Source of the DNA: Streptomyces sp. YIM 130001
GTDB lineage: Bacteria; Actinomycetota; Actinomycetes; Streptomycetales; Streptomycetaceae
Assembly: GCF_003574445.1 (NCBI RefSeq)
Contig: NZ_KZ984549.1
Span: 1-64,000, forward strand
Direction of reading: 5' to 3'
DNA length: 64,000 nucleotides
The translations under genes and the position numbers were made by a program. Of the stretch, positions 1 through 8,754 are shown piece after piece. Numbering within the stretch: the first letter of the stretch is position 1; each line of letters begins with the position of its first letter. The notes under the pieces were generated by a model. The model was not told the DNA's origin. It saw only the letters and a list, made by a program, of their open reading frames with translations, and searched no databases.

Positions 1-193
1 AACCGACCCCCACATCACGCATCCAGGCCCCCGCACCCGACGCCCCACCGCGCCGGACACGGGGGCCTGACGCATGCCCCGAACGGTCAGGTCCGGTGGC
101 TCCCGGGACCGGAGGGAAGCACGGCGGAAACGACACGGAAGGATCAAGGAGTCGCAGCAGATCGGTGTCTCCTGCGCCCGCATCACCAGGCTG
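1..193. other. Left edge, no gene recognised
   Basis: This stretch precedes the MerR promoter. A short open frame on the + strand ends with TGA at 68-70 and could be the tail of a gene lying outside the window, but about 22 residues are too few to identify. An ATG at 74 is in frame with the MerR gene, but the extra N-terminal residues are arginine-rich and unlike MerR proteins, so it was not used as a start. Confidence 0.3.
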
Positions 194-222
194 CTTGACT
201 CTCCCACGAAGGGAGAGTCGAG
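194..222 (+). promoter_or_regulatory. MerR-type dyad promoter
   Basis: The arms GACTCTCCC (197-205) and GGGAGAGTC (211-219) are perfect inverted repeats around ACGAA. The symmetry extends to 12 bases per arm with one mismatch. A -35-like TTGACT (195-200) and a weak -10-like GAGGGT (220-225) are separated by 19 bp, the over-long spacer typical of MerR-activated promoters, and the dyad fills that spacer. The -10 lies 7 nt before the ATG at 233, so the transcript would be leaderless. Autoregulation by the downstream MerR protein is inferred from MerR-family behaviour. Confidence 0.7.
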
Positions 223-232
223 GGTGGTGCAC

Positions 233-1818
233 ATGCACAGGGAAGACGCGTCGCGGCCCACGTGGAGCATCGGGGCCGTGGCACGGCAGACCGGACTGAC
301 CGTGAAGGTGGTCCGGCACTGGTCGGACGCGGGCATCGCCGCACCGGCCGGACGGACCACCGGCGGCTACCGCCGCTACGACACCGACGGCATCGCCCGA
401 CTGCAGATGGCCCGGACGCTGCGGGACCTCGGGCTCGGACTCGGTGAGATCAGGGCCGCTCTGGACCGGGAGAGCGGGCTCGCGGACGTGGCCGCCGCGC
501 ACGTGGAGGCGCTGGAGGCGCAGATCCGCCGGCTGCGGACCCACCAAGCCGTCCTGCGCAACGTCACCCGTCACACCACCCGGGAAGGCCTCGCTCTGAT
601 GACTCGCACCGCCCACATGTCCCCCGAAGAGCGACGCAGCCTCATCCACGGCTTCCTCACCGACACCCTGGGCGACCTCGACGTGCCCACTTCCGTGAGG
701 GGCTGCTCGACGCGGGAGCGGACCTTCCCGAGGAGCCCACCGACGAGCAGGTCGAGGCATGGCTGGAACTGGGCGAGCTCGTCGCCGGCAGGGAGCTGCG
801 GCCCGCCATGCGGCGCATGGCCCGGTACACCGCCCGCCAGGGGCAGGGAGCGCAGGCCACCGATCCCGCGGCGGCAGCCGAGATGCGCGCACTCACCGAC
901 CTGTGGACCACCCGCGCCCGCGAGGCGATGCAGGCCGGCGTCGCAGCGGACTCCCCGGCCGCCGACGCGGTCGTCGCCGATGTGGTCGCCGGCTGGCTGC
1001 CGAGCGGCGCCAACAACAACGCCGCCGTGACCTCCGACGGCCCCGATGCCCGCTCCCTCCTGCACGAGCAACTCACCGCCGCCGCCGAACCGGCGGTCGA
1101 GCGCTTCTGGCAGCTGCTGTGCATCCTCGGCGGTCAGCCCGCACCCGCCTCGATCGCCGCAGAAGGACAGTGGCTGACCACCGCCCTGCGCGCCAACCCC
1201 GCGCCCGGCACACGCGATTCGCGCCTCGAGGCCCTCTACGCGCAAGACTCCGACCCTTGGCCTGGCGGCGTCCTGGACGCGTTCGCACGTGTCCGGGACA
1301 CCGTCGGCGCACTCGTGCGCGCGACGACGCCGGAGCAGTTCAGCCTGCCGACCCCGTGCGAAGACTGGACCGTACGGGATCTGCTCGACCACCTGGTGTG
1401 GGAGAACATCATCTGGGGTGGCCTGGCACAGGGCGCCCCACCCGCCGACGGCCATACGGAGGACCATCTGGGCGCCGACCATGTCGCCGCCTTCGAAACG
1501 GCCTCCGCGACCGCTCGCGCGGCGTTCCGTCAGCCGGGCATGCTGGACCGCTCCTTCGGCCCTGCCCCCGGCCGCCGCGTGGCCGAGCAACTCCTGATCG
1601 AGCTGCTGGTGCACGGCTGGGACCTCGCCGCCGCGCTCGGCGGTGACCGTGACCTGGAGTCCGACATCGCGCGCGCCGCCCTTCCGGTCGTTCAGGAGGT
1701 GTACGGCGAACTGCCCCGCACCGTCGGCGGCTCCTTCGCCCCCGCCGTGCCCGTCCCACGGAATGCCCCGGCCCTGGACCGCGTGGCCGCGTTCCTCGGC
1801 CGCCGTATCCCGCACTGA
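233..1818 (+). pseudogene. MerR regulator fused to MDMPI/DinB-like domain, frameshifted
   Basis: Residues 1-70 form a MerR winged helix-turn-helix (IGAVARQTGLTVKVVRHW, then GGYRRYDTDGIARLQ), followed by a dimerisation coiled coil. Near base 688 the reading frame shifts. The continuing frame reads HFREGLLDAGADLPEEPTDE and runs to 1818. It completes a MerR effector region (about 120 residues) and then a TIGR03086-type domain (PTPCEDWTVRDLLDHL, then ELLVHGWDLA), the metal-binding DinB / mycothiol-dependent maleylpyruvate isomerase-like fold. Restoring one C in the run GTGCCCACTTCC joins the halves into one protein of about 528 residues. It is either a real pseudogene or an indel error. The ATG at 233 is preferred because it starts the HTH and sits at the predicted transcription start. 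The fused effector domain suggests sensing of a small electrophile or thiol conjugate (inference). Confidence 0.75.
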
Positions 1819-1935
1819 CCGGGGCGCGCCGCTCGGCGCTGCTCCACCTTGGGCACAGACCGTCCGGGCAGGTATGTCCGGACGCACCGGCCGCGCCCCT
1901 GACGGACGCCGTGCGGCGCCGCCGACCTGTCTACG

Positions 1936-2241
1936 TCACCAGGAGGACTTCCTGACTCCCGGCAGGAACCCGGCGTGTGCCTGCTCGCGCATCCTTACCC
2001 GTGAGAGTCCGAACCGGCGCAGGTGACCGCGCGGGCGGCCGTCCACACTGTCCCGGTTGCGCACCCGGGTCGCACTGGCGTCGCGCGGCTGGCGCCTCAA
2101 CTCGTCCACGGCGGCGGCACGTTCGGCATCCGTAGTGGTGCGGCGGCGGATGATGTCCTTGAGTTCGGCCCGGCGGGCAGCGTACCGGGCGACGGTTTCC
2201 TTGCGCTTCTCGTTCTGCGCGATCTTGCTCTTCTTCGCCAT
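1936..2241 (-). CDS. rpsN: 30S ribosomal protein S14, zinc-independent paralogue
   Basis: The 101-residue protein starts [15 protein letters not shown] and ends [20 protein letters not shown], the S14 signature. It has the length of the long C-minus S14 form and lacks the CxxC...CxxC zinc ribbon of the short S14 form. S14 sits in the 30S head. Zinc-free paralogues replace the zinc protein when zinc is scarce, which spares zinc. The ATG overlaps the rpmB stop codon as TGATG, so the two are translationally coupled. It belongs to the leftward arm of the Zur-controlled divergent cluster. Confidence 0.93.
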   Translation of the reverse strand: MAKKSKIAQNEKRKETVARYAARRAELKDIIRRRTTTDAERAAAVDELRRQPRDASATRVRNRDSVDGRPRGHLRRFGLSRVRMREQAHAGFLPGVRKSSW

Positions 2242-2477
2242 CAGACCTTCCCTCCCCGGGAGCGGATGCGAGCGACGGCGGCCTCGATGCCGATCACGTC
2301 GACGGTCTTGATCGCCCGCGCGCTGAGTGTGAGCCGGACGTGGCGGCCCTCGCTCGGCAGCCAGTAGCGCTTGCGCTGGATGTTGGGGTCGAAGCGGCGC
2401 GGGGTGCGCCGGTGCGAGTGCGAGACGGTCCGGCCGAATCCTGGTTGTGCGCCGGTGAGTTGGCAGTGGGCGGACAT
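2241..2477 (-). CDS. rpmB: 50S ribosomal protein L28, zinc-independent paralogue
   Basis: The 78-residue protein carries the L28 signature [20 protein letters not shown]. Only one cysteine remains near the N-terminus (Cys5) where zinc-binding L28 has CxxC pairs, so this is a C-minus form. A good ribosome binding site (AGGAGGGG) precedes the ATG at 2477. It is the first gene of the leftward transcript, directly facing the Zur box about 50 bp upstream, and its stop overlaps the rpsN start. Confidence 0.93.
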   Translation of the reverse strand: MSAHCQLTGAQPGFGRTVSHSHRRTPRRFDPNIQRKRYWLPSEGRHVRLTLSARAIKTVDVIGIEAAVARIRSRGGKV

Positions 2478-2521
2478 GGTGGCCCCTCCTGATCGTGATG
2501 GCATCTCCGGTTCCCTGGATC

Positions 2522-2562
2522 GCCTTATTGGTAATGGGAACCATTTCCAATATAGTAGCGGC
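2522..2562. promoter_or_regulatory. Zur box in divergent rpmB/rpmG promoter
   Basis: A 25-bp dyad at 2527-2551 has arms ATTGG.AATGG and CCATT.CCAAT around a three-base centre, closely resembling actinobacterial Zur operators. On the + strand it overlaps a promoter with -35 TTGGTA (2528-2533), a 17-bp spacer and -10 TATAGT (2551-2556). The rpmG ATG is only 7 nt after the -10, so the rpmG transcript is probably leaderless. On the - strand TTGGAA (2550-2545) with a 17-bp spacer to TAAGGC could drive rpmB-rpsN. One Zur dimer pair could shut both promoters when zinc is plentiful. Confidence 0.85.
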
Positions 2563-2727
2563 ATGGCTCGCAACGAACTACGCCCGGTCATCAAGCTCCG
2601 CTCCACCGCCGGCACCGGCTTCACCTACGTCACCCGCAAGAACCGCCGGAACGATCCGAACCGCCTGGTGCTCCGCAAGTACGACCCGGTCGCCCGCCGT
2701 CACGTCGACTTCCGCGAAGAGCGCTGA
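2563..2727 (+). CDS. rpmG: 50S ribosomal protein L33, zinc-independent paralogue
   Basis: The 54-residue protein ([20 protein letters not shown], then [20 protein letters not shown]) is a typical L33. No cysteines are present, so the zinc ribbon is absent. The ATG lies 7 nt downstream of a -10 TATAGT with no Shine-Dalgarno, predicting leaderless translation. It is the first gene of the rightward Zur-controlled transcript, followed by rpmE2 after 53 bp. Confidence 0.93.
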   Translation: MARNELRPVIKLRSTAGTGFTYVTRKNRRNDPNRLVLRKYDPVARRHVDFREER

Positions 2728-2780
2728 CGCCCCGCACCGGCCGCACGCCCCAGACCGCATCACCCACCTCGAGGACCACC

Positions 2781-3035
2781 ATGAAGCCCGGAATCCATCC
2801 CGCCTACGGCCCCGTCGTCTTCCGCGACAAGGCCGCCGGCACCGCCTTCCTCACCCGTTCCACGCTGACCAGTGACCGTACGATCGAGTGGGAGGACGGC
2901 ATCACCTATCCCGTCGTCGACGTCGAGATCTCCAGCGCAAGCCACCCCTTCTACACCGGTACCGCTCGCGTCCTCGACACTGCGGGCCGGGTCGACCGGT
3001 TCGAGCGCCGCTACGGCCGACGCGGGGTGAACTGA
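2781..3035 (+). CDS. rpmE2: 50S ribosomal protein L31 type B
   Basis: The 84-residue protein begins [20 protein letters not shown] and ends [20 protein letters not shown] plus a basic tail, which is the type B L31 signature. The cysteines of zinc-binding L31 are missing. In Streptomyces and Bacillus the type B protein displaces zinc-loaded L31 under zinc starvation. The TGA overlaps the ATG of the next gene (TGATG), coupling it to the CobW-like protein. Confidence 0.93.
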   Translation: MKPGIHPAYGPVVFRDKAAGTAFLTRSTLTSDRTIEWEDGITYPVVDVEISSASHPFYTGTARVLDTAGRVDRFERRYGRRGVN

Positions 3036-4189
3036 TGGCTGAGAACGGGCAGTTGGCTGTCCTCGTCGTCGGAGGTCTGCACGCCGAGGCGCGTCGGGAG
3101 GTGGCGGACGGCCTGCTGCGTACGGTGCCGGGCAGCGTCCTGCTGCATCACGACCTCAGCACTGCCGCCGAGGGGACCGTCCGCAGGGTGGTCAAGGACT
3201 CCGCGGGGACGCTGCAGGTGGGCGAGACGCCGCTGGTGAACGACTGCGCCTGTTGTGCGCTGCGTGAGGACCTCGTCCCCGAGCTCGAGCGCCTCGCCGA
3301 CGACGGGCTGACCCGCCTTGCCGTGGTGGAGCTGTGGGACTCCGTCGAACCCAAGGCGATGGCCGAAGTGATCGCCTCGCAGGGCGGCGATTCCGTCCGG
3401 CTGACCAATGTCGTCACCGCCGTCGACCCGGCCCTGGTACTGGCCTGCCTGGCGAACGGTGACGATCTGGCCGACGTGGGACTCGCGGCGGCCCCCACGG
3501 ATCAGCGCACCGTCGGTGACACCTGGGCCCGACAGCTCGAGTACGCGCCCGTGCTCGCCCTTGCCGACAGCCCCGCGGCCGACGACGCGGACCGTGCGCT
3601 CCTCGGGCAGTTGCACCCCACGGCGGCCCAGGTGGCGGCCGGATCGGCGGAGCTGGCCCGGCTCGCGTTCGCCGGCTTCGACGTCGAAGCGGCCGCCGCC
3701 GCCCAGCATCCGGCGTGTGCCCTGCTTCCGCAGGACGCGGACGACGCCGGTGTGACGACGTACGTGTGGCGCAGGCGTCGCCCGTTTCACCCCGGTCGGC
3801 TCTTCGACGCGCTCGAGGACCTGTGCTGTGCGGGCGTGCGCAGCCGGGGCCGCTTCTGGCTCGCGGACCGTCCCGACACACTGTTGGCCTGGGACGCGGC
3901 CGGCGGGGCCTTGTGTGTGGAGGATTCCGGTCCGTGGCTCGCCTCGTTGCCGGACGCGGCCTGGGAGCTCGTACCGCCGATGCGCAGGGCAGCGGCCGCG
4001 CTCGACTGGGATCCGGAGTACGGCGACCGCTGTCAGCATCTGGTGTTCACCTCGCCCGGCCTCGACCGCGACGGACTCGAGCGGCTGCTCGAGGACTGCC
4101 TGCTCACCGACGCGGAGTACGCGGCCGGGCCCGAGGCGTGGCGGCGGCTGCCCGCCGCATTCGACGCGCTGCTCGACTCGGTGCCGTAG
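3035..4189 (+). CDS. CobW/COG0523-like protein with degenerate P-loop
   Basis: This 384-residue protein belongs to the COG0523 zinc-chaperone GTPase family. The metal site CACC (Cys71, Cys73, Cys74; [11 protein letters not shown]) is intact, and a CobW C-terminal domain follows from about residue 245 ([20 protein letters not shown]). The position of the Walker A motif (GxxGxGKTT in the family) instead reads [12 protein letters not shown] at residues 11-22, with no Gly-Lys-Thr/Ser, so nucleotide binding is doubtful. Location in the Zur cluster, coupled to rpmE2 and 68 bp before rpsR, supports a role in zinc allocation during starvation. It could be a catalytically dead zinc chaperone or storage protein. 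The ATG at 3035 is chosen for the stop/start overlap; longer starts run into rpmE2. Confidence 0.85.
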   Translation: MAENGQLAVLVVGGLHAEARREVADGLLRTVPGSVLLHHDLSTAAEGTVRRVVKDSAGTLQVGETPLVNDCACCALREDLVPELERLADDGLTRLAVVELWDSVEPKAMAEVIASQGGDSVRLTNVVTAVDPALVLACLANGDDLADVGLAAAPTDQRTVGDTWARQLEYAPVLALADSPAADDADRALLGQLHPTAAQVAAGSAELARLAFAGFDVEAAAAAQHPACALLPQDADDAGVTTYVWRRRRPFHPGRLFDALEDLCCAGVRSRGRFWLADRPDTLLAWDAAGGALCVEDSGPWLASLPDAAWELVPPMRRAAAALDWDPEYGDRCQHLVFTSPGLDRDGLERLLEDCLLTDAEYAAGPEAWRRLPAAFDALLDSVP

Positions 4190-4257
4190 CCGGACGGCGC
4201 CTTGCTCACACCCCATCTGCCCCGGCAGGACACGTACACCGAGAGGAAACGTCAGAC

Positions 4258-4494
4258 ATGACACGCCCCCGCGATCCCCGCCGGCCGCTGCGCCCCAAGC
4301 GCAATCCGCTGGATGCCGCAGGGATCACCTACATCGACTACAAGGACACCGATCTGCTGCGGAAGTTCATCTCCGACCGGGGGAAGATCCGCAGTCGACG
4401 GGTGACACGGGTCAGTGTCCGGCAGCAGCGCCGGATCGCCGCCGCGGTCAAGAACGCGCGCGAGATGGCTCTGCTGCCGTACGCGAGCCGCTGA
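4258..4494 (+). CDS. rpsR: 30S ribosomal protein S18, zinc-independent paralogue
   Basis: The 78-residue protein contains the S18 core [20 protein letters not shown] and [19 protein letters not shown]. The cysteines of zinc-type S18 are absent. A GAGAGGAAAC ribosome binding site precedes the ATG. It is the last gene of the Zur arm and is followed by a strong hairpin. Confidence 0.93.
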   Translation: MTRPRDPRRPLRPKRNPLDAAGITYIDYKDTDLLRKFISDRGKIRSRRVTRVSVRQQRRIAAAVKNAREMALLPYASR

Positions 4495-4521
4495 GGACGC
4501 GGCGGACAACGGTGGTGCGGA

Positions 4522-4559
4522 GGGGACGGCGAACCGGCACCCGTTCGGTTCGCCGCCCC
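4522..4559 (+). terminator. Hairpin terminator after rpsR
   Basis: Arms CGGCGAACCG (4527-4536) and CGGTTCGCCG (4546-4555) pair perfectly around a 9-nt loop. Four further G:C pairs (GGGG/CCCC) extend the stem past one bulged A. It begins 27 bp after the rpsR stop. There is no U-tract, which is usual for Streptomyces. Confidence 0.75.
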
Positions 4560-4762
4560 GCGAGTGCACGGCCCTTCGGCCGCGCGGGCTGTTCCATGCA
4601 ATGCCTGGTAACGCCCGGCTCGCGGTGGCACATATCGGAAGAACCCCAACGATCCCGGTGTGACCTCCGCAGGTCCGGGTAACCGGACGGGCGGATACCG
4701 AGCCCCGGACCGGCCGGCACCTCTGCCCGGCCCGGGACCGCATCGACAGTTAGGAGCCGGAC

Positions 4763-5332
4763 ATGCCTGACACGCAGCCCCTCGACGGCCGCCGCATCCT
4801 GGCGATGGTCACCAACTACGGCGTCGAGCAGGACGAACTCCTCACCCCTGTACGGCACTTGCGGAATCAGGGCGCCGAGGTCTCGGTGGCCGCCGTCACC
4901 AAGGATCCGATCGAGACCCTCGTCGGTGACCAGAACCCCGGGGAGAGCGCGGAGCCCGATCTGACGCTGGCCGAGGCGGACCCCGCCGCGTACGACCTGC
5001 TCCTTGTCCCCGGCGGCACGCTCAACGCCGACTCGCTGCGGCTGCAGGACGACGCGCTGCGCGTGGTGCGCGCCCTCACCGAGGCCGGGAAGCCGGTCGC
5101 GGCGATCTGCCACGGCCCGTGGATCCTGGTCGAGGCAGGGCTCGTGAGCGGCAGGACGCTGACGTCGTACGCCTCCCTGCGGACCGACATCGTGAACGCG
5201 GGCGGCGACTGGATCGACAAGTCGGTGGCCGTCGACGAGGGCGACGGGCGACTGTTGATCACCTCGCGCACGCCGGACGATCTGCCCGACTTCCTGCGCG
5301 AGATCGACGCCGCACTCGCCCCCGCGGGCTGA
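4763..5332 (+). CDS. DJ-1/PfpI family protein
   Basis: The 189-residue single-domain protein has the class I glutamine amidotransferase-like fold. It shows RRILAMVTNYGVEQDELLTP at the N-terminus, LLLVPGGTLNADSLR, and the nucleophile elbow AAICHGPW with its Cys at about residue 115, followed by GRTLTSYASLRTDIVNAGG. Family members include stress-inducible YhbO/YraA-type proteins implicated in deglycase or chaperone activity, but substrate cannot be read from sequence. An AGGAG ribosome binding site lies 8 bp before the ATG. The phosphoketolase starts 3 bp after its stop, so they form an operon. Confidence 0.88.
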   Translation: MPDTQPLDGRRILAMVTNYGVEQDELLTPVRHLRNQGAEVSVAAVTKDPIETLVGDQNPGESAEPDLTLAEADPAAYDLLLVPGGTLNADSLRLQDDALRVVRALTEAGKPVAAICHGPWILVEAGLVSGRTLTSYASLRTDIVNAGGDWIDKSVAVDEGDGRLLITSRTPDDLPDFLREIDAALAPAG

Positions 5333-5335
5333 CCC

Positions 5336-7681
5336 GTGGCCCCGGCACCGGACGGCACGCTCGCCTATCGGCGGGCGGCGGACTACATCGCCGTCGCCCT
5401 GGTCTTCCTGCGCGACAACGTGCTGCTGCGCGAGCCGTTGCGCCCCGAGCATCTCAAGCCCAGGCTGCTCGGCCACTGGGGCTCCTGCCCGGGCATCACC
5501 ATGACCTACGCGGCCCTCAACGCCCTGGTCCGGGAGCGAGGGACCGACGTACTCCTGGTCACCGGGACCGGCCACGGCGCTCCCGCCAATCACGCGAACC
5601 TGTGGCTGGAGGGCACCCACGGCCACTACGACCCGGCGCTCGAGCGCACCGAGGAGGGCCTCACCGAGCTGGTCCGCCGCTACTGCGCACCGGACGGCTT
5701 CCCCAGCCACCTCTCCCCCGCGCTGCCTGGGACCCTGCACGAGGGCGGCGAGTTGGGGTACGCCCTGTCGACCGCGTTCGGTGCCGCCCTCGATGCGCCG
5801 GAGCGGCTGGTGACCTGCATCGTCGGCGACGGTGAGGCGGAGACGGGGCCGACCGCCGCCGCCTGGCACGCGGTCAAGCAGCTCGATCCGGTGACCGGGG
5901 GCGCTGTGCTGCCCGTACTGCACCTGAACGGCTACAAGATCTCCTCGCCCACGCTGTTCGCCACCATGTCGGACACCGAGCTGACCGACCTCTTCCGCGG
6001 GTACGGCTGGGACCCGGCGATCGTCGACATGATCGAGGCGCCGGACAGCGAGCGGCTCACCGAGGCCGTGCTCGACGCCCACACGGCGATCACCGGGATT
6101 CAGCGCCGTGCCAGGTCCGGGGAGAGCGTCGAGCGTCCGCGGTGGCCGATGATCGTGCTGCGCAGCCTGAAGGGGCAGGGCGCGCCGGCCGAGGTCGGCG
6201 GGCAGCGCATCGAGGGGACGTTCCACTCGCATCAGGTGCCGCTCCCCCAAGTGCACGACGATCCCGAGGAGTTCGCGGCTCTGGAGGGCTGGCTCAGGTC
6301 GTACCGGCCGGACGAGCTCTTCGACCAGGACGGGCGGCCGGTGGCGGGGGTCCTGGCGGCCTGTCCGAGCGGCGAGCGGTGTATCGGGCGCCGACCGGCG
6401 GGTGACGGCGGGCAGTTGAGGCGACCGCTCGACCTGCCGCCGGTCGAGTCGTACGCGGTCGAGCTGAAGGGCGGTCCGGGCAGCGCCACGGCCAGCCCCA
6501 ACGAGGTTCTCGCGGCCTGGCTGACCGAGATCTTCCGCCGCACGGAGGCGACCCGCGATTTCCGCATCGTCTCCCCCGACGAGCTGGCCTCCAACCGCCT
6601 CGACGGCGTCCTGGAGGCGACCGGACGCGGCTACAACTGGCCCGTCGACTCCTACGCCGAGCATCTCACCCCGGACGGACGGGTGCTCGAGGTGCTGTCC
6701 GAACACAACTGCCAGGGCTGGCTGCAGGGTTACCTGCTCACCGGCCGGCACGGCATCTTCCCGACGTACGAGGCGTTCGCGTCGGTCGTCGACAGCATGC
6801 TGAACCAGTACGCGAAGTGGCTGAAGATGGCCGCCGAAGTGCCGTGGCGCTCCCCCGTCAGCAGTCTCACGTATCTGCTGACCAGTGAGGGCTGGCGGCA
6901 GGAGCACAACGGGTACAGCCACCAGGGCCCGGGATTCATCAACAACCTGCTCACCAAGCGGAGTTCGGTGACCGGCGTGTATCTGCCGCCGGACGCCAAC
7001 ACGTTGCTCGTCACCATGGATCACCTGCTGAGCGACACCGGCCGGATCAACGCGGTGGTGTCCGGGAAGCACCCTGCGGCTCAGTGGCTCGACCTGGACG
7101 AGGCGCGCCGGCACTGCGCGGCCGGGGCGTCCGTGTGGCGGTGGGCGTCGACCTACGACGGGGAGGATCCCGAGGTGATCCTGGCCTGCGCGGGCGGCAT
7201 CCCCACCGTGGAGACGCTCGCCGCGGCCGAACTGCTCGCGCACGACGTGCCGGACGTACGGATGCGCGTGGTGAACGTGGTGGACCTGTGCACCCTCTCG
7301 CCGCCCGGGCGGCATCCGCACGGGATGCCGGACGAGGAGTTCCGGGAACTGTTCGGCGAGGACACTCCTGTGTTGTTCGACTTCCACGGCTATCCGTCGG
7401 CCGTGCACCATCTCCTGCACGGCCGTCCGTCGCCCGACCGCTTCCATGTGCGCGGCTACGTCGAGGAGGGCACGACCACGACGCCGTACGACCTGCTGGC
7501 CGACAACGGTGTGTCACGGCACGATCTGGTGATCGCCGCGCTCGGGCTGCTGCGGGGGCGCTCCGGCACCGCCGGCGATCTGGCGGCGGGCTGGGCGCGC
7601 CACCGCGACCGGCTCCGCGCGCAGTTGCGGCGTACCGGCGAGGATCCCGCCGAGATCACGGAGTGGCGCTGGGGTGGCTGA
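5336..7681 (+). CDS. xfp: Phosphoketolase
   Basis: The 781-residue protein is full length for the thiamine-diphosphate XFP family, which phosphorolyses xylulose-5-P and/or fructose-6-P to acetyl-phosphate. Visible signatures are LLGHWGSCPGITMTYAALN, GTGHGAPANHANLWLEGTHG, the ThDP/Mg motif GDGEAETGPTAAAWH followed by HLNGYKISSPT, and SEHNCQGWLQGYLLTGRHG. The C-terminal domain runs to the end. The start is GTG 5336, 3 bp after the DJ-1 stop. Acetyl-phosphate production and the neighbouring universal stress protein suggest a slow-growth or hypoxia role (inference). Confidence 0.95.
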   Translation: MAPAPDGTLAYRRAADYIAVALVFLRDNVLLREPLRPEHLKPRLLGHWGSCPGITMTYAALNALVRERGTDVLLVTGTGHGAPANHANLWLEGTHGHYDPALERTEEGLTELVRRYCAPDGFPSHLSPALPGTLHEGGELGYALSTAFGAALDAPERLVTCIVGDGEAETGPTAAAWHAVKQLDPVTGGAVLPVLHLNGYKISSPTLFATMSDTELTDLFRGYGWDPAIVDMIEAPDSERLTEAVLDAHTAITGIQRRARSGESVERPRWPMIVLRSLKGQGAPAEVGGQRIEGTFHSHQVPLPQVHDDPEEFAALEGWLRSYRPDELFDQDGRPVAGVLAACPSGERCIGRRPAGDGGQLRRPLDLPPVESYAVELKGGPGSATASPNEVLAAWLTEIFRRTEATRDFRIVSPDELASNRLDGVLEATGRGYNWPVDSYAEHLTPDGRVLEVLSEHNCQGWLQGYLLTGRHGIFPTYEAFASVVDSMLNQYAKWLKMAAEVPWRSPVSSLTYLLTSEGWRQEHNGYSHQGPGFINNLLTKRSSVTGVYLPPDANTLLVTMDHLLSDTGRINAVVSGKHPAAQWLDLDEARRHCAAGASVWRWASTYDGEDPEVILACAGGIPTVETLAAAELLAHDVPDVRMRVVNVVDLCTLSPPGRHPHGMPDEEFRELFGEDTPVLFDFHGYPSAVHHLLHGRPSPDRFHVRGYVEEGTTTTPYDLLADNGVSRHDLVIAALGLLRGRSGTAGDLAAGWARHRDRLRAQLRRTGEDPAEITEWRWGG

Positions 7682-7734
7682 GGCCGTGGCGGCCTGCGGA
7701 CGCGTGGCCGAGGCGGCGCCCGCCTGCCTGAGCG

Positions 7735-8616
7735 TCAGGCCCCCGCGGAGAGCGGGACGACCATCACGGGGCAGGACGCGGTGTGCAGGACCTCCGCGCT
7801 GACCGAGCCGAGGATGAGTCGCTGCAGGCCGGTCCGCCCGTGCGAGCCGACCACGAGCAGCGAGGAGCGCCGGGACGCCTCGGTGAGGAGCGTGGAGGCC
7901 CGGACGCGTTCGACGCGCAGGCCCACCTCCACATCGGGGTGGCGTTCGCGGCGTTCGACGGCCTCGGCGGTCAGGACGCGCCGCGCTCCTGCGTCCAGGG
8001 CCTCGAAGTTCGGCGCTGCCATCGCCGGGCCGGTGGGCAGTTCGCTGAGGTGGAAGTTCGCGTGCAGCAGGGTGAGGTGGGCGCCGCGCAGTTCGGCCTC
8101 CCGATAAGCCTGGTCGAGGGCCTGCCCGGCGATGTTCACGACGTCGACCCCGACGGCGACGCGGTTCGGCGCATCGGCTCGTTCGGGCTCCTCGCCCGGA
8201 CGGACCACGATGACCGGGCACGCCGCGTGGGTGGCGACCTGCCAGCTCACGGAGCCGAGCGGCAGCCGCGGGAAACCTCCGCTGCCGCGGTGGCCCACCA
8301 CCAGTTGGGTGACGTGGGAGGACCGGTCGATGAGTACGGCGGCCGGCTGCCCGGACACCGCCTCGGAGGACACCGCCAGATCGGGGAACTCGGTGCGGAT
8401 CAGCTGGGCGAGCGGCTCCACCACGGTCGCTTCCCGTTCCACGCCTGCCCGCAGCGCCTCCTTTCCCGAGGCCTCGGGCCGTACGACATGCACCAGGTGC
8501 AGTGCGGCCGCGTGCAATGCGGCCTGCCGGGCGGCGTACCGCACGACGGACCGCTGCTCGCGGCCCTCGTCGACACCCACCAGGACGGTGCGCCCTGCAC
8601 CCGCGGTGTCCTCCAT
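7735..8616 (-). CDS. Universal stress protein, tandem UspA domains
   Basis: The 293-residue protein has two Usp domains. Each starts with a core strand (TVLVGVDEG; VAVGVDVVN) and ends with the ATP-binding signature G-x2-G-x9-GS (GHRGSGGFPRLPLGSVSW; GSHGRTGLQRLILGSVSAEV) and PVxVV. It is therefore likely ATP-binding and cytoplasmic. The ATG at 8616 has a GGGGAGCAG ribosome binding site; a longer frame begins at 8712 but adds unrelated residues. It converges with the phosphoketolase gene. Similar tandem Usps are markers of dormancy or hypoxia regulons in actinobacteria. Confidence 0.92.
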   Translation of the reverse strand: MEDTAGAGRTVLVGVDEGREQRSVVRYAARQAALHAAALHLVHVVRPEASGKEALRAGVEREATVVEPLAQLIRTEFPDLAVSSEAVSGQPAAVLIDRSSHVTQLVVGHRGSGGFPRLPLGSVSWQVATHAACPVIVVRPGEEPERADAPNRVAVGVDVVNIAGQALDQAYREAELRGAHLTLLHANFHLSELPTGPAMAAPNFEALDAGARRVLTAEAVERRERHPDVEVGLRVERVRASTLLTEASRRSSLLVVGSHGRTGLQRLILGSVSAEVLHTASCPVMVVPLSAGA

Positions 8617-8754
8617 CGTGACTGCTCCCCTGTTGATCGGCTGCTGCGGGACGTCCGGGCCGCGCTCGCACGCGCCCCGGCCATCGTCCTGCGGGCGGTG
8701 CGACGGCGCCACCGCGCCTGCGCCGTCCGGCCCGTCCGCGGCGCCGCGGGAGCG

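Noticed and set aside
571..1887. 438-aa open frame on the - strand across the MerR/MDMPI gene
   Set aside because: No domain; Gly/Arg/Val-rich composition typical of antisense shadows in high-GC DNA; the + strand frames carry clear families.
4680..4762. DevR/DosR box upstream of the DJ-1 gene
   Set aside because: Only a partial GGGAC-type half-site is visible in GC-rich sequence, without a symmetric partner.
4448..7447. 999-aa open frame antisense to phosphoketolase
   Set aside because: It spans several real genes, has no recognisable domain and mirrors the codon bias of the + strand enzyme.
7725..7740. GCCTGA-gcg-TCAGGC hairpin between phosphoketolase and Usp
   Set aside because: Only a 6-bp stem with a 3-nt loop overlapping the Usp stop codon; too weak to claim as a terminator.
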